A stretch of 64,000 nt of DNA, from contig JAFLVG010000005.1 in assembly GCA_022508445.1 (NCBI GenBank), forward strand, positions 50,240 to 114,239. The letters are read 5' to 3'. Made by a program: the position numbers and the translations under genes. Of the stretch, positions 19,959 through 29,979 are shown piece by piece (the first letter of the stretch is position 1; every line of letters begins with the position of its first letter). Source of the DNA: Clostridiales bacterium. GTDB taxonomy: Bacteria > Bacillota > Clostridia > Christensenellales > Pumilibacteraceae. Below the pieces are notes generated by a model. It was not told the origin of the DNA. It saw nothing but the letters and a program-made list of their open reading frames with translations, and searched no databases.

Positions 19959-20525
19959 TTGGACGCACTGATCGTTGCAAGCACACCGAACCGTCAGCAC
20001 GCGCTGACAGACGTGTTGTACCGCGAAAAGATAAATTGCGTGGTTTGCTCGACTGCCGCCGAAGCGCGGCGTGCGTCGCTCTGCCGTCCTTTTGACCTGT
20101 TTGTGATTTACAGCGGACTCATTGACGAGCACGGCAATCAGCTTGCAATCAGTATTGCGGATTCCAACGACTGCGGCGGCATATTCATAGACGATTCGAT
20201 GCGCACCGAGCAGATTGAGGCAGACCTCAATAACTGCGGTATTATCACCCTCACAAGGCCGGTGACCAAATCCGCACTTTTGGAGGCGGTAAAGCTCATA
20301 TCGGTGTCCAATGCACGTGTGCGTGCGCTCAAAGCGAAGAATGAGGAGCTAACTTCCAAGATCGAAGATATGAAGTATATCAACCGCGCAAAAATCGTGC
20401 TGATGCGCTCTCTCGGTTACAGCGAGGAGCAAGCGCATAAATATATAGAAAAAAAGGCCATGGAGATGCGCATGACACGGCGCAAGGTCGCCATGGACAT
20501 TCTCAAACTTTACGAGGCAATATAG
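19959..20525 (+). CDS. ANTAR-domain RNA-binding response regulator-like protein
   Basis: The 188-aa protein has an N-terminal receiver-like domain (about 1-120), a short helical linker (ALKAKNEELTSKIEDM) and a C-terminal ANTAR domain (about 130-188) ending in AMEMRMTRRKVAMDIL. ANTAR proteins bind paired hairpins in leader RNA and prevent termination. The receiver does not show an obvious phospho-acceptor Asp in the usual sequence context (LFVIYSGLID), so control may be by ligand or partner protein. The start is TTG, fixed by AAGGAGG five bases upstream. It lies between the glutamine synthetase homologue and purF (one base from the latter), suggesting nitrogen- or glutamine-dependent control of this operon or of the leader terminator before pgcA. 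That link is inference. Confidence 0.87.
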   Translation: MDALIVASTPNRQHALTDVLYREKINCVVCSTAAEARRASLCRPFDLFVIYSGLIDEHGNQLAISIADSNDCGGIFIDDSMRTEQIEADLNNCGIITLTRPVTKSALLEAVKLISVSNARVRALKAKNEELTSKIEDMKYINRAKIVLMRSLGYSEEQAHKYIEKKAMEMRMTRRKVAMDILKLYEAI

Positions 20526-20526
20526 A

Positions 20527-21951
20527 GTGTTTTACGAAAAACCGAAAGAAGAATGTGGGGTGTTCGGAATCATCTCGCCCAAACCGATTGCGGCCGTGCC
20601 GCTTACGGCAAGCGCACTCATCGCTTTGCAACACCGCGGCGAAGAGAGCGCAGGTATTGCGACGTTTGTCGACGGCACGCTCAAATGCAAGAAGGGTATG
20701 GGGCTCGTGTCGGAGGTGTTCACTCCCGACTACTTGCAGTTTGTGTCAAACACTAAGGTTGCGGTAGGGCATGTAAGGTATTCGACAACCGGCTCGTGCA
20801 ATTTGGAAAACGCGCAACCCATAGAAACCGTACACTCAAAGATATCGCTCGCGCTTGCGCACAACGGCAACCTCACAAATTCCGCGCAGATAAGGCGCGA
20901 TCTTGTCCAGTCGGGCATGGTCATGCACACGACAAACGACACCGAGATACTCAATATCTTGATTGTGCGCAACATGATAGAAACCAACGACTTGGAGCGT
21001 GCGATTGTGCGCGCAATGAACTTTGTCGAAGGCGCGTTCTCAATCGTTATAGCCACAAAGGACAAGCTGATAGCCGTGCGTGATCGTAACGGTTTCCGCC
21101 CGTTATGCATGGGCAAAATCGACGATGCGATTGTTTTTGCGTCGGAAACGTGCGCACTCGACGCGCTCGGCGCGGAGTTTATTCGCGACGTTAAACCCGG
21201 CGAAGTGATAAGCTACGACGTTAAAGGCAACGTAAATACATATATGCTCGACAACGCGTCACAGAGCGGACTTTGCTCGTTCGAATTTATTTATTTCGCG
21301 CGTCCCGACTCCGTGATCGACGGAATAAGTGTGTACAAGGCGCGCGAAAGCATGGGCAGAGCGCTGTACCGTCAACGCCCGACAGAAGCCGATTATGTGT
21401 GCGGAGTGCCGGATTCGGGGCTTGCGGCGGCGCAAGGATACTCGCAAGAATCGGGCATACCGCTTGCGCCTGCGTTTGTAAAAAATAAATACGTCGGTCG
21501 TTCTTTCATATTGCCCGATCAAGTCAAGCGCGAAAATGCGGTCAATATCAAACTTAATCCCATACGCTCGACAGTAGAGGGCAAGCGCATAATACTTATA
21601 GACGATTCAATCGTGCGTTCTACGACAAGCACGAGAATAATAAAAATGCTTCGCAAGGCAGGCGCGCGCGAGGTACACATGCGCATAAGCTCGCCGCCAT
21701 TCAAGTACGAGTGTTATTTCGGCACCGACATAGACGACCGCGACAAGCTGGTCGCCAATCATCATGACATAGAGGGAATTCGCAAGATAATAGGCGCAGA
21801 CAGCTTGGAATATCTGTCGCTCGAAAATCTCAAAGCGATATCTCCGAGTACGTCATTCTGTTTCGGCTGTTTTACGGGCGACTATCCTGCGCCCATAACT
21901 CCAATGTACAAAAATACTTTCGATGACAACGGCACAAAGGACGGGAGGTAA
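20527..21951 (+). CDS. purF: Amidophosphoribosyltransferase
   Basis: This 474-aa enzyme performs the first committed step of purine synthesis, making phosphoribosylamine from PRPP and glutamine. The class II glutaminase nucleophile is Cys10 (EECGVFG), exposed by propeptide cleavage as in Bacillus. The PRPP loop is IILIDDSIVRSTTS. Cysteines in GLCSFEF, YECYFG and FCFGC match the structural 4Fe-4S ligands of the Bacillus-type enzyme, which makes it oxygen-sensitive. It starts with GTG one base after the ANTAR stop, so translation is probably coupled; carA follows after one base. It is unusual in that no other purine gene is nearby; the neighbours are pyrimidine and lysine genes that share use of glutamine. 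Confidence 0.96.
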   Translation: MFYEKPKEECGVFGIISPKPIAAVPLTASALIALQHRGEESAGIATFVDGTLKCKKGMGLVSEVFTPDYLQFVSNTKVAVGHVRYSTTGSCNLENAQPIETVHSKISLALAHNGNLTNSAQIRRDLVQSGMVMHTTNDTEILNILIVRNMIETNDLERAIVRAMNFVEGAFSIVIATKDKLIAVRDRNGFRPLCMGKIDDAIVFASETCALDALGAEFIRDVKPGEVISYDVKGNVNTYMLDNASQSGLCSFEFIYFARPDSVIDGISVYKARESMGRALYRQRPTEADYVCGVPDSGLAAAQGYSQESGIPLAPAFVKNKYVGRSFILPDQVKRENAVNIKLNPIRSTVEGKRIILIDDSIVRSTTSTRIIKMLRKAGAREVHMRISSPPFKYECYFGTDIDDRDKLVANHHDIEGIRKIIGADSLEYLSLENLKAISPSTSFCFGCFTGDYPAPITPMYKNTFDDNGTKDGR

Positions 21952-21952
21952 T

Positions 21953-23047
21953 ATGGAAAGATACCTTGTAATGAAAGACGGCACCGTGTTTACAGGACAA
22001 GCGATAGGCGCGTCGGGAACGGTTCTGGGCGAAGCGGTCTTTACGACCGCGATGTGCGGTTATCTTTTGACGTTAAGCGATCCGAGCTATTACGGACAGA
22101 TAATCACGCAGACTTTTCCTCTTATCGGAAATTACGGCGCAATCGAATCGGACGCCGAGAGCGATAAGCCGGTCGTATTCGGATATATCGTTCGCGAGCT
22201 GTGCAAAGAGGGATCGAACTACCGCAAAGAGTGCGAGCTGGATGACTATCTCAAAAAGCACAATATAGTGGGCATATCGGGAATCGATACGCGCGCACTC
22301 ACGCGCAAGATACGCAATATGGGCGTCATGAACGCGATGATAACTGACAGCATCAAGGACTTGCCCCAAAAGCTCGCCGAGCTTAAACGCTACAAGGTCA
22401 AGAATGCCGTTGAAAACACGTCTTGTACGACGCCCGAGGAAGTCAATCCCATCGACGAAACGCACAAGTACAGAGTGGTGCTTTACGATTTCGGCGCAAA
22501 ACGCAATATCGAGCGTATGCTCGTCAAATACGGTTGCAGCGTAATACGCGTGCCGTACAACACCACCGCAGAGCAAGCGCTTTCGTACAAGCCCGACGGA
22601 ATAATGCTGTCAAACGGCGGCGGCGATCCAGCCGACAATACGGCGGTCATAGAGGAGCTTAAAAAGCTCAACGAGCGCAAGCTGCCTACATTCGGCATAT
22701 GCTTGGGGCATCAGCTTTTGGCACTGTCGCACGGCGCAAAGACCATAAAGCTCAAATACGGACACAGGGGCGGCAATCAGCCGGTCAAGGATCTTGTTTC
22801 CGGAAAAACATATATCACCAGCCAAAACCACGGATACGCCGTCAAAGCGGACAGCTTGGATCCGTCGGTAGGTACAGTTAGGTTTATCAACGCCAACGAT
22901 AAAACGGTGGAGGGAATAGACTATTCCTGCGCGCCTGCGTTTTCGGTACAGTTCCATCCCGAAGCGTGTGGCGGACCGAAGGACACCGAACTGATGTTCG
23001 AGCGGTTTGTAAAGCTAATGGAGGAAAATCGTCATGCCGAGAGATAA
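21953..23047 (+). CDS. carA: Carbamoyl-phosphate synthase small subunit
   Basis: A 364-aa glutaminase subunit that delivers ammonia to CarB for carbamoyl phosphate, feeding pyrimidines and arginine. The N-terminal CPSase_sm domain (about 1-140) is followed by a class I glutamine amidotransferase domain with catalytic Cys250 (FGICLGHQ) and the His335/Glu337 pair (FHPEACGG). The start at 21953 has GGGAGG upstream. The frame could be entered at 21923, but that would extend into purF. The last 14 bases overlap the start of carB, indicating translational coupling of the two subunits. Confidence 0.96.
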   Translation: MERYLVMKDGTVFTGQAIGASGTVLGEAVFTTAMCGYLLTLSDPSYYGQIITQTFPLIGNYGAIESDAESDKPVVFGYIVRELCKEGSNYRKECELDDYLKKHNIVGISGIDTRALTRKIRNMGVMNAMITDSIKDLPQKLAELKRYKVKNAVENTSCTTPEEVNPIDETHKYRVVLYDFGAKRNIERMLVKYGCSVIRVPYNTTAEQALSYKPDGIMLSNGGGDPADNTAVIEELKKLNERKLPTFGICLGHQLLALSHGAKTIKLKYGHRGGNQPVKDLVSGKTYITSQNHGYAVKADSLDPSVGTVRFINANDKTVEGIDYSCAPAFSVQFHPEACGGPKDTELMFERFVKLMEENRHAER

Positions 23048-26000
23048 AAGCATTAAGAAAGTTCTCGTTATAGGCTCGGGCCCGATAACGATAGGTCAGG
23101 CCGCCGAATTCGACTATGCGGGTACGCAAGCGTGCCGCACGCTCAAAAGCAACAAGATAGAGGTTGTGCTTGTCAATTCCAACCCCGCGACCATAATGAC
23201 CGACAAGGCCATGGCGGATTCTATATACATAGAGCCGCTAACACTGCCCACTTTGGAGCGCATAATCCTGCAAGAAAAGCCGGACAGTATTCTTCCCGGG
23301 CTCGGCGGACAGACAGGGCTTACTCTTTCCATGGAGCTTGCCAAATCTGGATTCTTGGCAGAGCATGGCGTTCAGCTTCTCGGCGTTCGTCCCGAAACGA
23401 TAGACAAAGCGGAGGATCGCGAGCTGTTTAAAAAAGCGATGCTCGAAATAAATCAGCCGTGCGTCCCGTCGGACGTCGTGACCGACATCGACTCGGCGGT
23501 CGAGTTCGCGAACTCGATTGGATACCCTGTAATAGTCCGTCCTGCGTTCACGCTCGGCGGCGCAGGCGGCGGCATTGCCGCTAACGAGAAAGAGCTTCGC
23601 GAGATAGCGCGCGGCGGACTTGAACTTTCGCCCATACATCAAACGCTCATCGAAAAGAGCATTTACGGCTGGAAAGAAATAGAGTTCGAGGTCATGCGCG
23701 ACAGGCTGGGTAACGTGATTACCGTCTGTTCGATGGAAAACCTCGATCCCGTCGGCATACATACAGGCGACAGCATTGTCGTTGCGCCCACAATGACGCT
23801 TTCAGACAAGGATTATCAAATGTTGCGCTCGGCGGCGCTCGACATCATATCGCACCTGAAAATCGAGGGCGGATGCAACTGTCAATTCGCGCTCGATCCG
23901 AATTCGAGCGAGTATGCCGTTATCGAAGTCAATCCGCGCGTGTCGCGTTCGTCCGCGCTCGCGTCCAAGGCGACCGGCTATCCGATTGCAAAGGTCACTA
24001 CATTGATTGCGCTCGGTTACACGCTCGACGAGATACAAAACGCCGTGACTGGCAAAACGTGCGCGTGCTTCGAGCCGGCTGTCGACTATTGCGTAGTCAA
24101 GCTTCCCAAATGGCCGTTCGATAAATTCGTATATGCAAAGCGCACGCTCGGAACGCAAATGAAAGCAACGGGCGAGGTAATGGCGATTGCTCCGTCATTC
24201 GAGGCGGGACTGTTAAAAGCTGTGCGCGGAGCGCTCGGCTCGGGTACGCTCGAAAATTCGCATTACGCGAGTCTTTCGGATGACGAGATAGAAAGTATGC
24301 TCATGCCGGCTACCGATTACAGGCTGTTCATTTTGTACGAAGCGATAAAGCGCGGAACATCGGTTGCCCATATCGCCGACGTCACAAAGATCGATCCTTG
24401 GTTCTTGAACAAGATCAAAAACCTTGTCGAGTACGAGAACTCAATACGCGGTCGTGCCATAACAAAAGACGAATACATGACGGGCAAAAAGCTCGGGTAT
24501 CCCGACAGCTCGCTCGAAAAGATATCGGGGAACAAACTGCCCATGCACCGCCGTGCGGTGTTCAAGACAGTCGATACGTGCGCCGCGGAATTCAAGGCGG
24601 AAACGCCGTACTTCTACTCGACGTATGATGACGAGAACGAAGCGAAGGAATACATAGAGGAAAAGCGCAGTGACGCAAAGCGCGTCATCGTTTTCGGCTC
24701 CGGACCTATCAGAATCGGTCAGGGCATAGAGTTCGACTACGCGTCCGTGCATTGCGTATGGGAGCTTAAAGAACTCGGATACGACGTTGCGATAGTGAAC
24801 AACAACCCCGAAACGGTTTCCACAGATTTCGATACCGCGGACAGACTGTACTTTGAGCCGCTCACCGACGAGGACGTCGACAACGTCATAGCGACCGAAC
24901 GCCCTTACGGCGTAGTCGTTGCATTCGGCGGTCAAACGGCTATCAAGCTCACAAAGCACCTTTCGGAAAAAGGAGTGCGCATTCTCGGTACGCCTGCGGA
25001 TTCGATTGACGCGGCTGAGGATAGGGAAAGATTTGACGCGCTTTTGGAAGAGCTCGGCATAGCGCGTCCGCAAGGACACACGGTCAAAACTACCGAGCAG
25101 GCGCTTGCCGCAGGCAACGCGCTCGGATATCCCGTGCTTCTGCGCCCGTCCTATGTTCTCGGCGGTCAGAACATGATAATAGCGTTCTCCGACGACGATG
25201 TCAAAGAATACATGTCGATAATTCTCGACGGCAACCCCGACAATATCGTTCTTATAGATAAGTACGTCATGGGTACTGAAATCGAGGTTGACGCGATTTG
25301 CGACGGCGAGGATATACTCATCCCCGGCATTATGGAACACATCGAGCGCGCGGGCATACACAGCGGCGACTCCATAGCCGTGTATCCGTCGCAGAACATT
25401 TCCGACAAGAACAAGGAAGAAATCATAGATTACACTCGCAAGCTCGCAACTGCGCTAAACACCAAAGGCCTTGTCAATATTCAATACATAATAAACAACG
25501 GCAAGATATACGTAATAGAGGTCAACCCTCGTTCGTCGCGCACTATTCCGTATATTTCCAAGGTCACAGGCGTGCCGATGATAAAGCTCGCCACCGAGTG
25601 CATGATAGGCAAAAAGCTCAAAAAGCTCGGTTACGGCACGGGGCTTTACCGTTCCGCGCCGTATATTGCGGTCAAAGTTCCGATCTTCTCGTTCGAAAAA
25701 CTCGCCGACCTCGATACTCATCTCGGTCCCGAAATGAAATCGACGGGCGAGGTGCTTGGCATAGGCAAAACGCTTGACGAGGCGCTGTACAAGGGACTTG
25801 TTGCGGCAGGATACAAGATGAAGCGAAGCGGCGGCATACTTATGACAGTGCGCGACACCGATAAGCCCGAAATAGTCAACGTCGCCAAAAACTACTACGA
25901 GCTCGGATTCGAGCTGTACGCCACGCAGGGCACGGCGGAGGTCATCAAGCGCGCAGGCATGCCCGTCACCGTCGTTGCAAAGCTCAACGAAACGCCGGGC

Positions 26001-27077
26001 GAAAACACAATGAGCCTTCTCAATTCGGGCAAGATAGACTATCTCGTGTCCACTTCGACGCGCGGCCGCATACCCACGCACGACGACGTTCGACTGCGTA
26101 TGAGAGCGGTTACGCGCGGCATTCCTTGCCTTACGGCTATCGATACGGCAAACGCCGTTGCGCGCGCACTTAAAAGTCGGTACAGCCAGTACAATACCGA
26201 GCTTGTAAATATTAACAATATGCGTACCGAAAGGCAAAGGCTCAACTTCATCAAAATGCACGGTTGCGGCAACGACTATATCTATGTAGACTGCTTGACA
26301 AAGCCGATAACCAATATGGAATCGGTAGCTGTAAACCTTTCAGACAGGCATTTCAGCGTAGGCGGCGACGGTGTTATATTCATTTACCCGTCCGAAAAGT
26401 GCGACGCAAAAATGCGCATGTTCAACTCCGACGGCTCGGAGGGCAAGATGTGCGGCAACGGCATACGTTGCGTAGGAAAATACCTCTACGATTACGGCAA
26501 GACCGATAAGCTGGACATAACCGTTGACACGATTTCGGGCGAGCGCAAGCTCAAACTGTTCGCACGCGACGGTAAGGTAAATTCGGTAAAGGTCGATATG
26601 GGCGCGGTCATTCTCGATCCCAAAAAAGTTCCCGTAAATCTCGACGGACAATCGGTGATTGCGCGCGAGATAGACACGCCGCGCGGCAAGATGTCGATAA
26701 CCTGCTCGTCTATGGGCAATCCGCACTGCACAATAATAGTTCCCGACGTCATGAACTGCGACGTAGAGGGCTTGGGCAAAATGCTGGGCGAGAACAAGGC
26801 GTTGTTCCCCGAGGGCGTGAACGTCGGATTTATGCAGATAATCGACCGTGCGCACATCAAGCTTCGCGTATATGAGCGAGGCACGGGCGAAACAATGGCA
26901 TGCGGTAGCGGTGCGTGCGCGGCGGCGGTCGCGGCGGTGCTTAACGGCAAGTGCGATAAAGACGAAGATATCTCGGTGCGTTTGCCGGGCGGCGAGCTCA
27001 CAATCCGCTACACCGACGAGGCCGTGTACTTGACGGGCGAGGCGTGCGAGGTTTTCAAGGGCACAGTAAGATTGTAA
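23034..27077 (+). CDS. carB-dapF: Carbamoyl-phosphate synthase large subunit fused in frame to diaminopimelate epimerase
   Basis: The 1347-aa frame joins two complete enzymes. Residues 1 to about 1060 are CarB: two ATP-grasp halves (PAFTLGGAGGG and PSYVLGGQNM loops) and a C-terminal MGS-like allosteric domain (about 940-1060). Residues 1071-1347 are DapF, which converts LL- to meso-diaminopimelate for lysine and peptidoglycan. Both epimerase cysteines are present, Cys1140 in KMCGNGIRC and Cys1290 in MACGSGAC. The linker is only about ten residues. An ATG at 26220 could start DapF alone but has no Shine-Dalgarno sequence. Out-of-frame TAA codons lie just before it (26206 and 26213), so a one-base sequence error could create a false fusion. 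dapL, making the DapF substrate, lies two genes downstream. Both enzyme identities are certain; fusion in the cell is likely but unproven. Confidence 0.9.
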   Translation: MPRDKSIKKVLVIGSGPITIGQAAEFDYAGTQACRTLKSNKIEVVLVNSNPATIMTDKAMADSIYIEPLTLPTLERIILQEKPDSILPGLGGQTGLTLSMELAKSGFLAEHGVQLLGVRPETIDKAEDRELFKKAMLEINQPCVPSDVVTDIDSAVEFANSIGYPVIVRPAFTLGGAGGGIAANEKELREIARGGLELSPIHQTLIEKSIYGWKEIEFEVMRDRLGNVITVCSMENLDPVGIHTGDSIVVAPTMTLSDKDYQMLRSAALDIISHLKIEGGCNCQFALDPNSSEYAVIEVNPRVSRSSALASKATGYPIAKVTTLIALGYTLDEIQNAVTGKTCACFEPAVDYCVVKLPKWPFDKFVYAKRTLGTQMKATGEVMAIAPSFEAGLLKAVRGALGSGTLENSHYASLSDDEIESMLMPATDYRLFILYEAIKRGTSVAHIADVTKIDPWFLNKIKNLVEYENSIRGRAITKDEYMTGKKLGYPDSSLEKISGNKLPMHRRAVFKTVDTCAAEFKAETPYFYSTYDDENEAKEYIEEKRSDAKRVIVFGSGPIRIGQGIEFDYASVHCVWELKELGYDVAIVNNNPETVSTDFDTADRLYFEPLTDEDVDNVIATERPYGVVVAFGGQTAIKLTKHLSEKGVRILGTPADSIDAAEDRERFDALLEELGIARPQGHTVKTTEQALAAGNALGYPVLLRPSYVLGGQNMIIAFSDDDVKEYMSIILDGNPDNIVLIDKYVMGTEIEVDAICDGEDILIPGIMEHIERAGIHSGDSIAVYPSQNISDKNKEEIIDYTRKLATALNTKGLVNIQYIINNGKIYVIEVNPRSSRTIPYISKVTGVPMIKLATECMIGKKLKKLGYGTGLYRSAPYIAVKVPIFSFEKLADLDTHLGPEMKSTGEVLGIGKTLDEALYKGLVAAGYKMKRSGGILMTVRDTDKPEIVNVAKNYYELGFELYATQGTAEVIKRAGMPVTVVAKLNETPGENTMSLLNSGKIDYLVSTSTRGRIPTHDDVRLRMRAVTRGIPCLTAIDTANAVARALKSRYSQYNTELVNINNMRTERQRLNFIKMHGCGNDYIYVDCLTKPITNMESVAVNLSDRHFSVGGDGVIFIYPSEKCDAKMRMFNSDGSEGKMCGNGIRCVGKYLYDYGKTDKLDITVDTISGERKLKLFARDGKVNSVKVDMGAVILDPKKVPVNLDGQSVIAREIDTPRGKMSITCSSMGNPHCTIIVPDVMNCDVEGLGKMLGENKALFPEGVNVGFMQIIDRAHIKLRVYERGTGETMACGSGACAAAVAAVLNGKCDKDEDISVRLPGGELTIRYTDEAVYLTGEACEVFKGTVRL

Positions 27078-27100
27078 AAATTAAATTTATGTGCTATAAT
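27072..27100 (+). promoter_or_regulatory. Promoter for pyrG-dapL
   Basis: TTGTAA (27072-27077) overlaps the last codons of the carB-dapF frame. A 17-base spacer leads to a perfect TATAAT (27095-27100) with the TGC extended element. Confidence 0.75.
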
Positions 27101-27142
27101 GATACAGTCAGTTACTTGTAGATAAAGTTTACAGGAGAAATC

Positions 27143-28765
27143 ATGGAAAAGTATATTTTTGTTACGGGCGGCGTTGTGTCCGGACTCGGAAAGGGAATCA
27201 CGGCGGCGAGCCTCGGACTTATATTAAAGTCCAAGGGGCTTAAAGTCATTGCGCAAAAGCTCGATCCGTATATAAATGTCGATCCGGGGACAATGAGTCC
27301 GTATCAGCACGGCGAAGTTTTCGTCACCGAAGACGGCGCGGAAACAGACCTCGATCTCGGGCATTACGAGCGTTTTATAGACGAAAACCTAAACAAGTTC
27401 TCCAACCTCACTACGGGCAAGGTTTATTCTACTGTATTGCAGAACGAACGCGACGGCGTGTATAACGGTGAAACCGTTCAGGTCATTCCGCACATAACCA
27501 ATCAGATAAAGAAGTTTATCTACTCGGTAGGCAAGAAGATAGGCGCGGACGTCGTAATCACCGAGATCGGAGGAACGGTGGGCGATATCGAAAGCTTGCC
27601 GTTTATAGAAGCTATACGCCAAGTAAGCAACGACGTGGGCAGAGAGAACTGTTTGTTTGTTCACGTTACGCTTGCGCCCACGCTCACGTCCAACGGCGAA
27701 GTAAAGACCAAGCCGACGCAACACTCGGTCAAGACCTTGCGCTCGCTCGGTATTTCGCCCAACCTCGTCGTTCTTCGCACGAGCAAGCCGATTGACGAAA
27801 AGCTCAAAGAAAAGCTCGCCATGTCGTGTAATGTCGAGCCAGACTGCGTAATCGAAAACCTTGACGCCAATCTTTTGTACGAAGTGCCGCTACTACTTCT
27901 AAACAGCGGAATAGGCGACATCGTAACGCGCGAACTCAATCTTCCAGACAATCCGCCTAAGCTCGACGAGTGGCGCGCCATGGTGGAAATGGCAAAGGGC
28001 AGGGACGGAACTGTTACGATTGCACTCGTCGGTAAATACGTCCAGATGTACGACGCGTATCTGTCCGTCGTTGAGGCTTTGACTCACGGCGGCATACATA
28101 ACGGCGTCAAGATTGACCTTAAATGGATAGACGCCGAAAAGCTCACGGACAGCACTGTTTCCGGTTATCTCGATTGTGCGGACGGCGTTATCGTTCCGGG
28201 TGGCTTCGGCGACCGCGGCATCGAGGGCATGATAACGGCCGCCAAATATTGCAGAGAGAATAACAAGCCGTATTTCGGAATATGCTTGGGTATGCAGATA
28301 GCGGCTATCGAGTTTGCGCGCAACGTTTTGGGATATGCCGACGCGACGTCGAGGGAATTCGATCCGGCGTCACAGCACAAGGTCATAGACATCATGGAGG
28401 ACCAAGTCGGATACGAAAATACGGGCGGAACGATGCGGCTCGGCGCTTACGAATGTGTGATTACGCCGGGTACGAAGCTCGCGAAATGCTACGGCGAAAA
28501 CGTGACTTCGGTCATGGAGCGTCACCGCCACAGATACGAGTTCAACAACGCAATGCGCGAGGATATGGTTAACGCCGGACTCACGCTCTGCGGCATATCT
28601 CCCGACGGCACTCTCGTCGAGGCGGTCGAAGTGACCGACAATCTTTTCCATCTCGGCGTGCAGTATCATCCAGAGTTCAAATCAAGACCGGCGCGTCCTC
28701 AACCCATTTTCCGTGAGTTTATAGCCGCGGCAAAACAGTTTGCCCAAGACCGCAAAAACAAGTAA
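27143..28765 (+). CDS. pyrG: CTP synthase
   Basis: A 540-aa enzyme converting UTP to CTP with ATP and glutamine. The N-terminal synthetase domain begins [20 protein letters not shown] with the P-loop. The C-terminal class I amidotransferase has FGICLGMQ (nucleophile Cys) and the histidine-glutamate pair in [11 protein letters not shown]. Length is typical. The start has AGGAG eight bases upstream. It has its own promoter overlapping the end of carB-dapF and is followed 14 bases later by dapL. It is the third glutamine amidotransferase in this run after PurF and CarA. Confidence 0.97.
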   Translation: MEKYIFVTGGVVSGLGKGITAASLGLILKSKGLKVIAQKLDPYINVDPGTMSPYQHGEVFVTEDGAETDLDLGHYERFIDENLNKFSNLTTGKVYSTVLQNERDGVYNGETVQVIPHITNQIKKFIYSVGKKIGADVVITEIGGTVGDIESLPFIEAIRQVSNDVGRENCLFVHVTLAPTLTSNGEVKTKPTQHSVKTLRSLGISPNLVVLRTSKPIDEKLKEKLAMSCNVEPDCVIENLDANLLYEVPLLLLNSGIGDIVTRELNLPDNPPKLDEWRAMVEMAKGRDGTVTIALVGKYVQMYDAYLSVVEALTHGGIHNGVKIDLKWIDAEKLTDSTVSGYLDCADGVIVPGGFGDRGIEGMITAAKYCRENNKPYFGICLGMQIAAIEFARNVLGYADATSREFDPASQHKVIDIMEDQVGYENTGGTMRLGAYECVITPGTKLAKCYGENVTSVMERHRHRYEFNNAMREDMVNAGLTLCGISPDGTLVEAVEVTDNLFHLGVQYHPEFKSRPARPQPIFREFIAAAKQFAQDRKNK

Positions 28766-28779
28766 GTATCGGAGGATGT

Positions 28780-29979
28780 ATGAAGCTCAATAGGAACTTT
28801 AAGAATCTCAAAGAAAATTATCTTTTTGCCGAGGTGTCCAAACGCGTAGACGCCTACAAAGCGGAGTTCCCCAATTCCGATATAATAAGTCTAGGCATAG
28901 GCGACGTGACAATTCCGCTGTCGCAAAAGGCGGTGGAAGCGTGCAAGGATTCCGCGATAGCTATGAGTACGAAATCGGGATTCAAAGGATACGGTCCGTA
29001 CGACGGATATGATTTTTTGAAAAACGCGATTGTCGATTATTACAAGAAGCGCGGAGTGAAGATAGAGGCCGACGAGGTGTTTGTCACCGACGGCGCAAAG
29101 AACGGAATAGGCAACTTCCTCGACCTGTTCGACGCAGGAAACACGGTCATGATTCCCGATCCCGTGTATCCTGCATACGTGGACGCAAACGTGCTTGCAG
29201 GTCATAAGGTCGTTTACGTAGACGCCACCAAAGAAAATAAATTCTTGGCAATGCCGCCCAAGCGCGGCAAAGCCGATATCATTTATATCTGTTCGCCCAA
29301 TAACCCTACGGGTGCGGCGTACACGAAAGATCAGCTCAAAGAGTGGGTGGATTTCGCGCTCGACAAGCAAGCGGTGATTTTGTACGACGCGGCATACGAG
29401 GCGTACATAAACGGCAAAACCGCCGCACGCTCGATATTCGAAGTGACGGGCGCGCGCGACTGCGCGGTGGAATTCTGCTCATTCTCCAAGATGGCGGGAT
29501 TCACCGGTGTTCGGTGCGGCTGGACGGTAATTCCCATGAGTTCGCCGCTCAACCGCATGTGGTTGCACCGTCAAGCGATAAAGTTCAACGGCACGTCGTA
29601 CGTAGTCCAGCGCATGGCGGAAAGCATGCTCAAAGAGGGCTTTGACGACTCGCTCAAAATGGTCGAGGCATACAAGAAGAACGCAAAGATAATAACCGAC
29701 AAATTCGACGCGCTCGGCATCGAGTATACGGGCGGAGAGCATGCGCCGTATATCTGGTTTAACTGCGGTATCGATTCGTGGCAGTTCTTCGACTACATGC
29801 TTAAAAAGGCGAGAATAGTATGCACTCCGGGAAGCGGATTCGGCAGGAACGGAAACGGCTGGATACGCTTGACCTCGTTCAACTCCAAAGAGCGCACGGA
29901 AGAGGCAGTAAGTCGGTTCGTTCCGTTCTGGAAAGAGTTTGTCGAAGTGCGCAATAAACTTTTCACAGTGGTAAATTGA
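28780..29979 (+). CDS. dapL: LL-diaminopimelate aminotransferase
   Basis: The 399-aa fold-type I PLP enzyme makes LL-diaminopimelate directly from tetrahydrodipicolinate and glutamate, bypassing succinylated or acetylated intermediates. The N-terminus LNRNFKNLKENYLF and the block KSGFKGYGPYDGYDFL are characteristic of DapL. The PLP lysine is in FCSFSKMAGFTGVRCGW. CGGAGG precedes the ATG. DapF, the next enzyme in the route, is fused to CarB two genes upstream, so the last two steps to meso-DAP are encoded here. The stop codon overlaps the TTG start of the next gene. Confidence 0.95.
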   Translation: MKLNRNFKNLKENYLFAEVSKRVDAYKAEFPNSDIISLGIGDVTIPLSQKAVEACKDSAIAMSTKSGFKGYGPYDGYDFLKNAIVDYYKKRGVKIEADEVFVTDGAKNGIGNFLDLFDAGNTVMIPDPVYPAYVDANVLAGHKVVYVDATKENKFLAMPPKRGKADIIYICSPNNPTGAAYTKDQLKEWVDFALDKQAVILYDAAYEAYINGKTAARSIFEVTGARDCAVEFCSFSKMAGFTGVRCGWTVIPMSSPLNRMWLHRQAIKFNGTSYVVQRMAESMLKEGFDDSLKMVEAYKKNAKIITDKFDALGIEYTGGEHAPYIWFNCGIDSWQFFDYMLKKARIVCTPGSGFGRNGNGWIRLTSFNSKERTEEAVSRFVPFWKEFVEVRNKLFTVVN

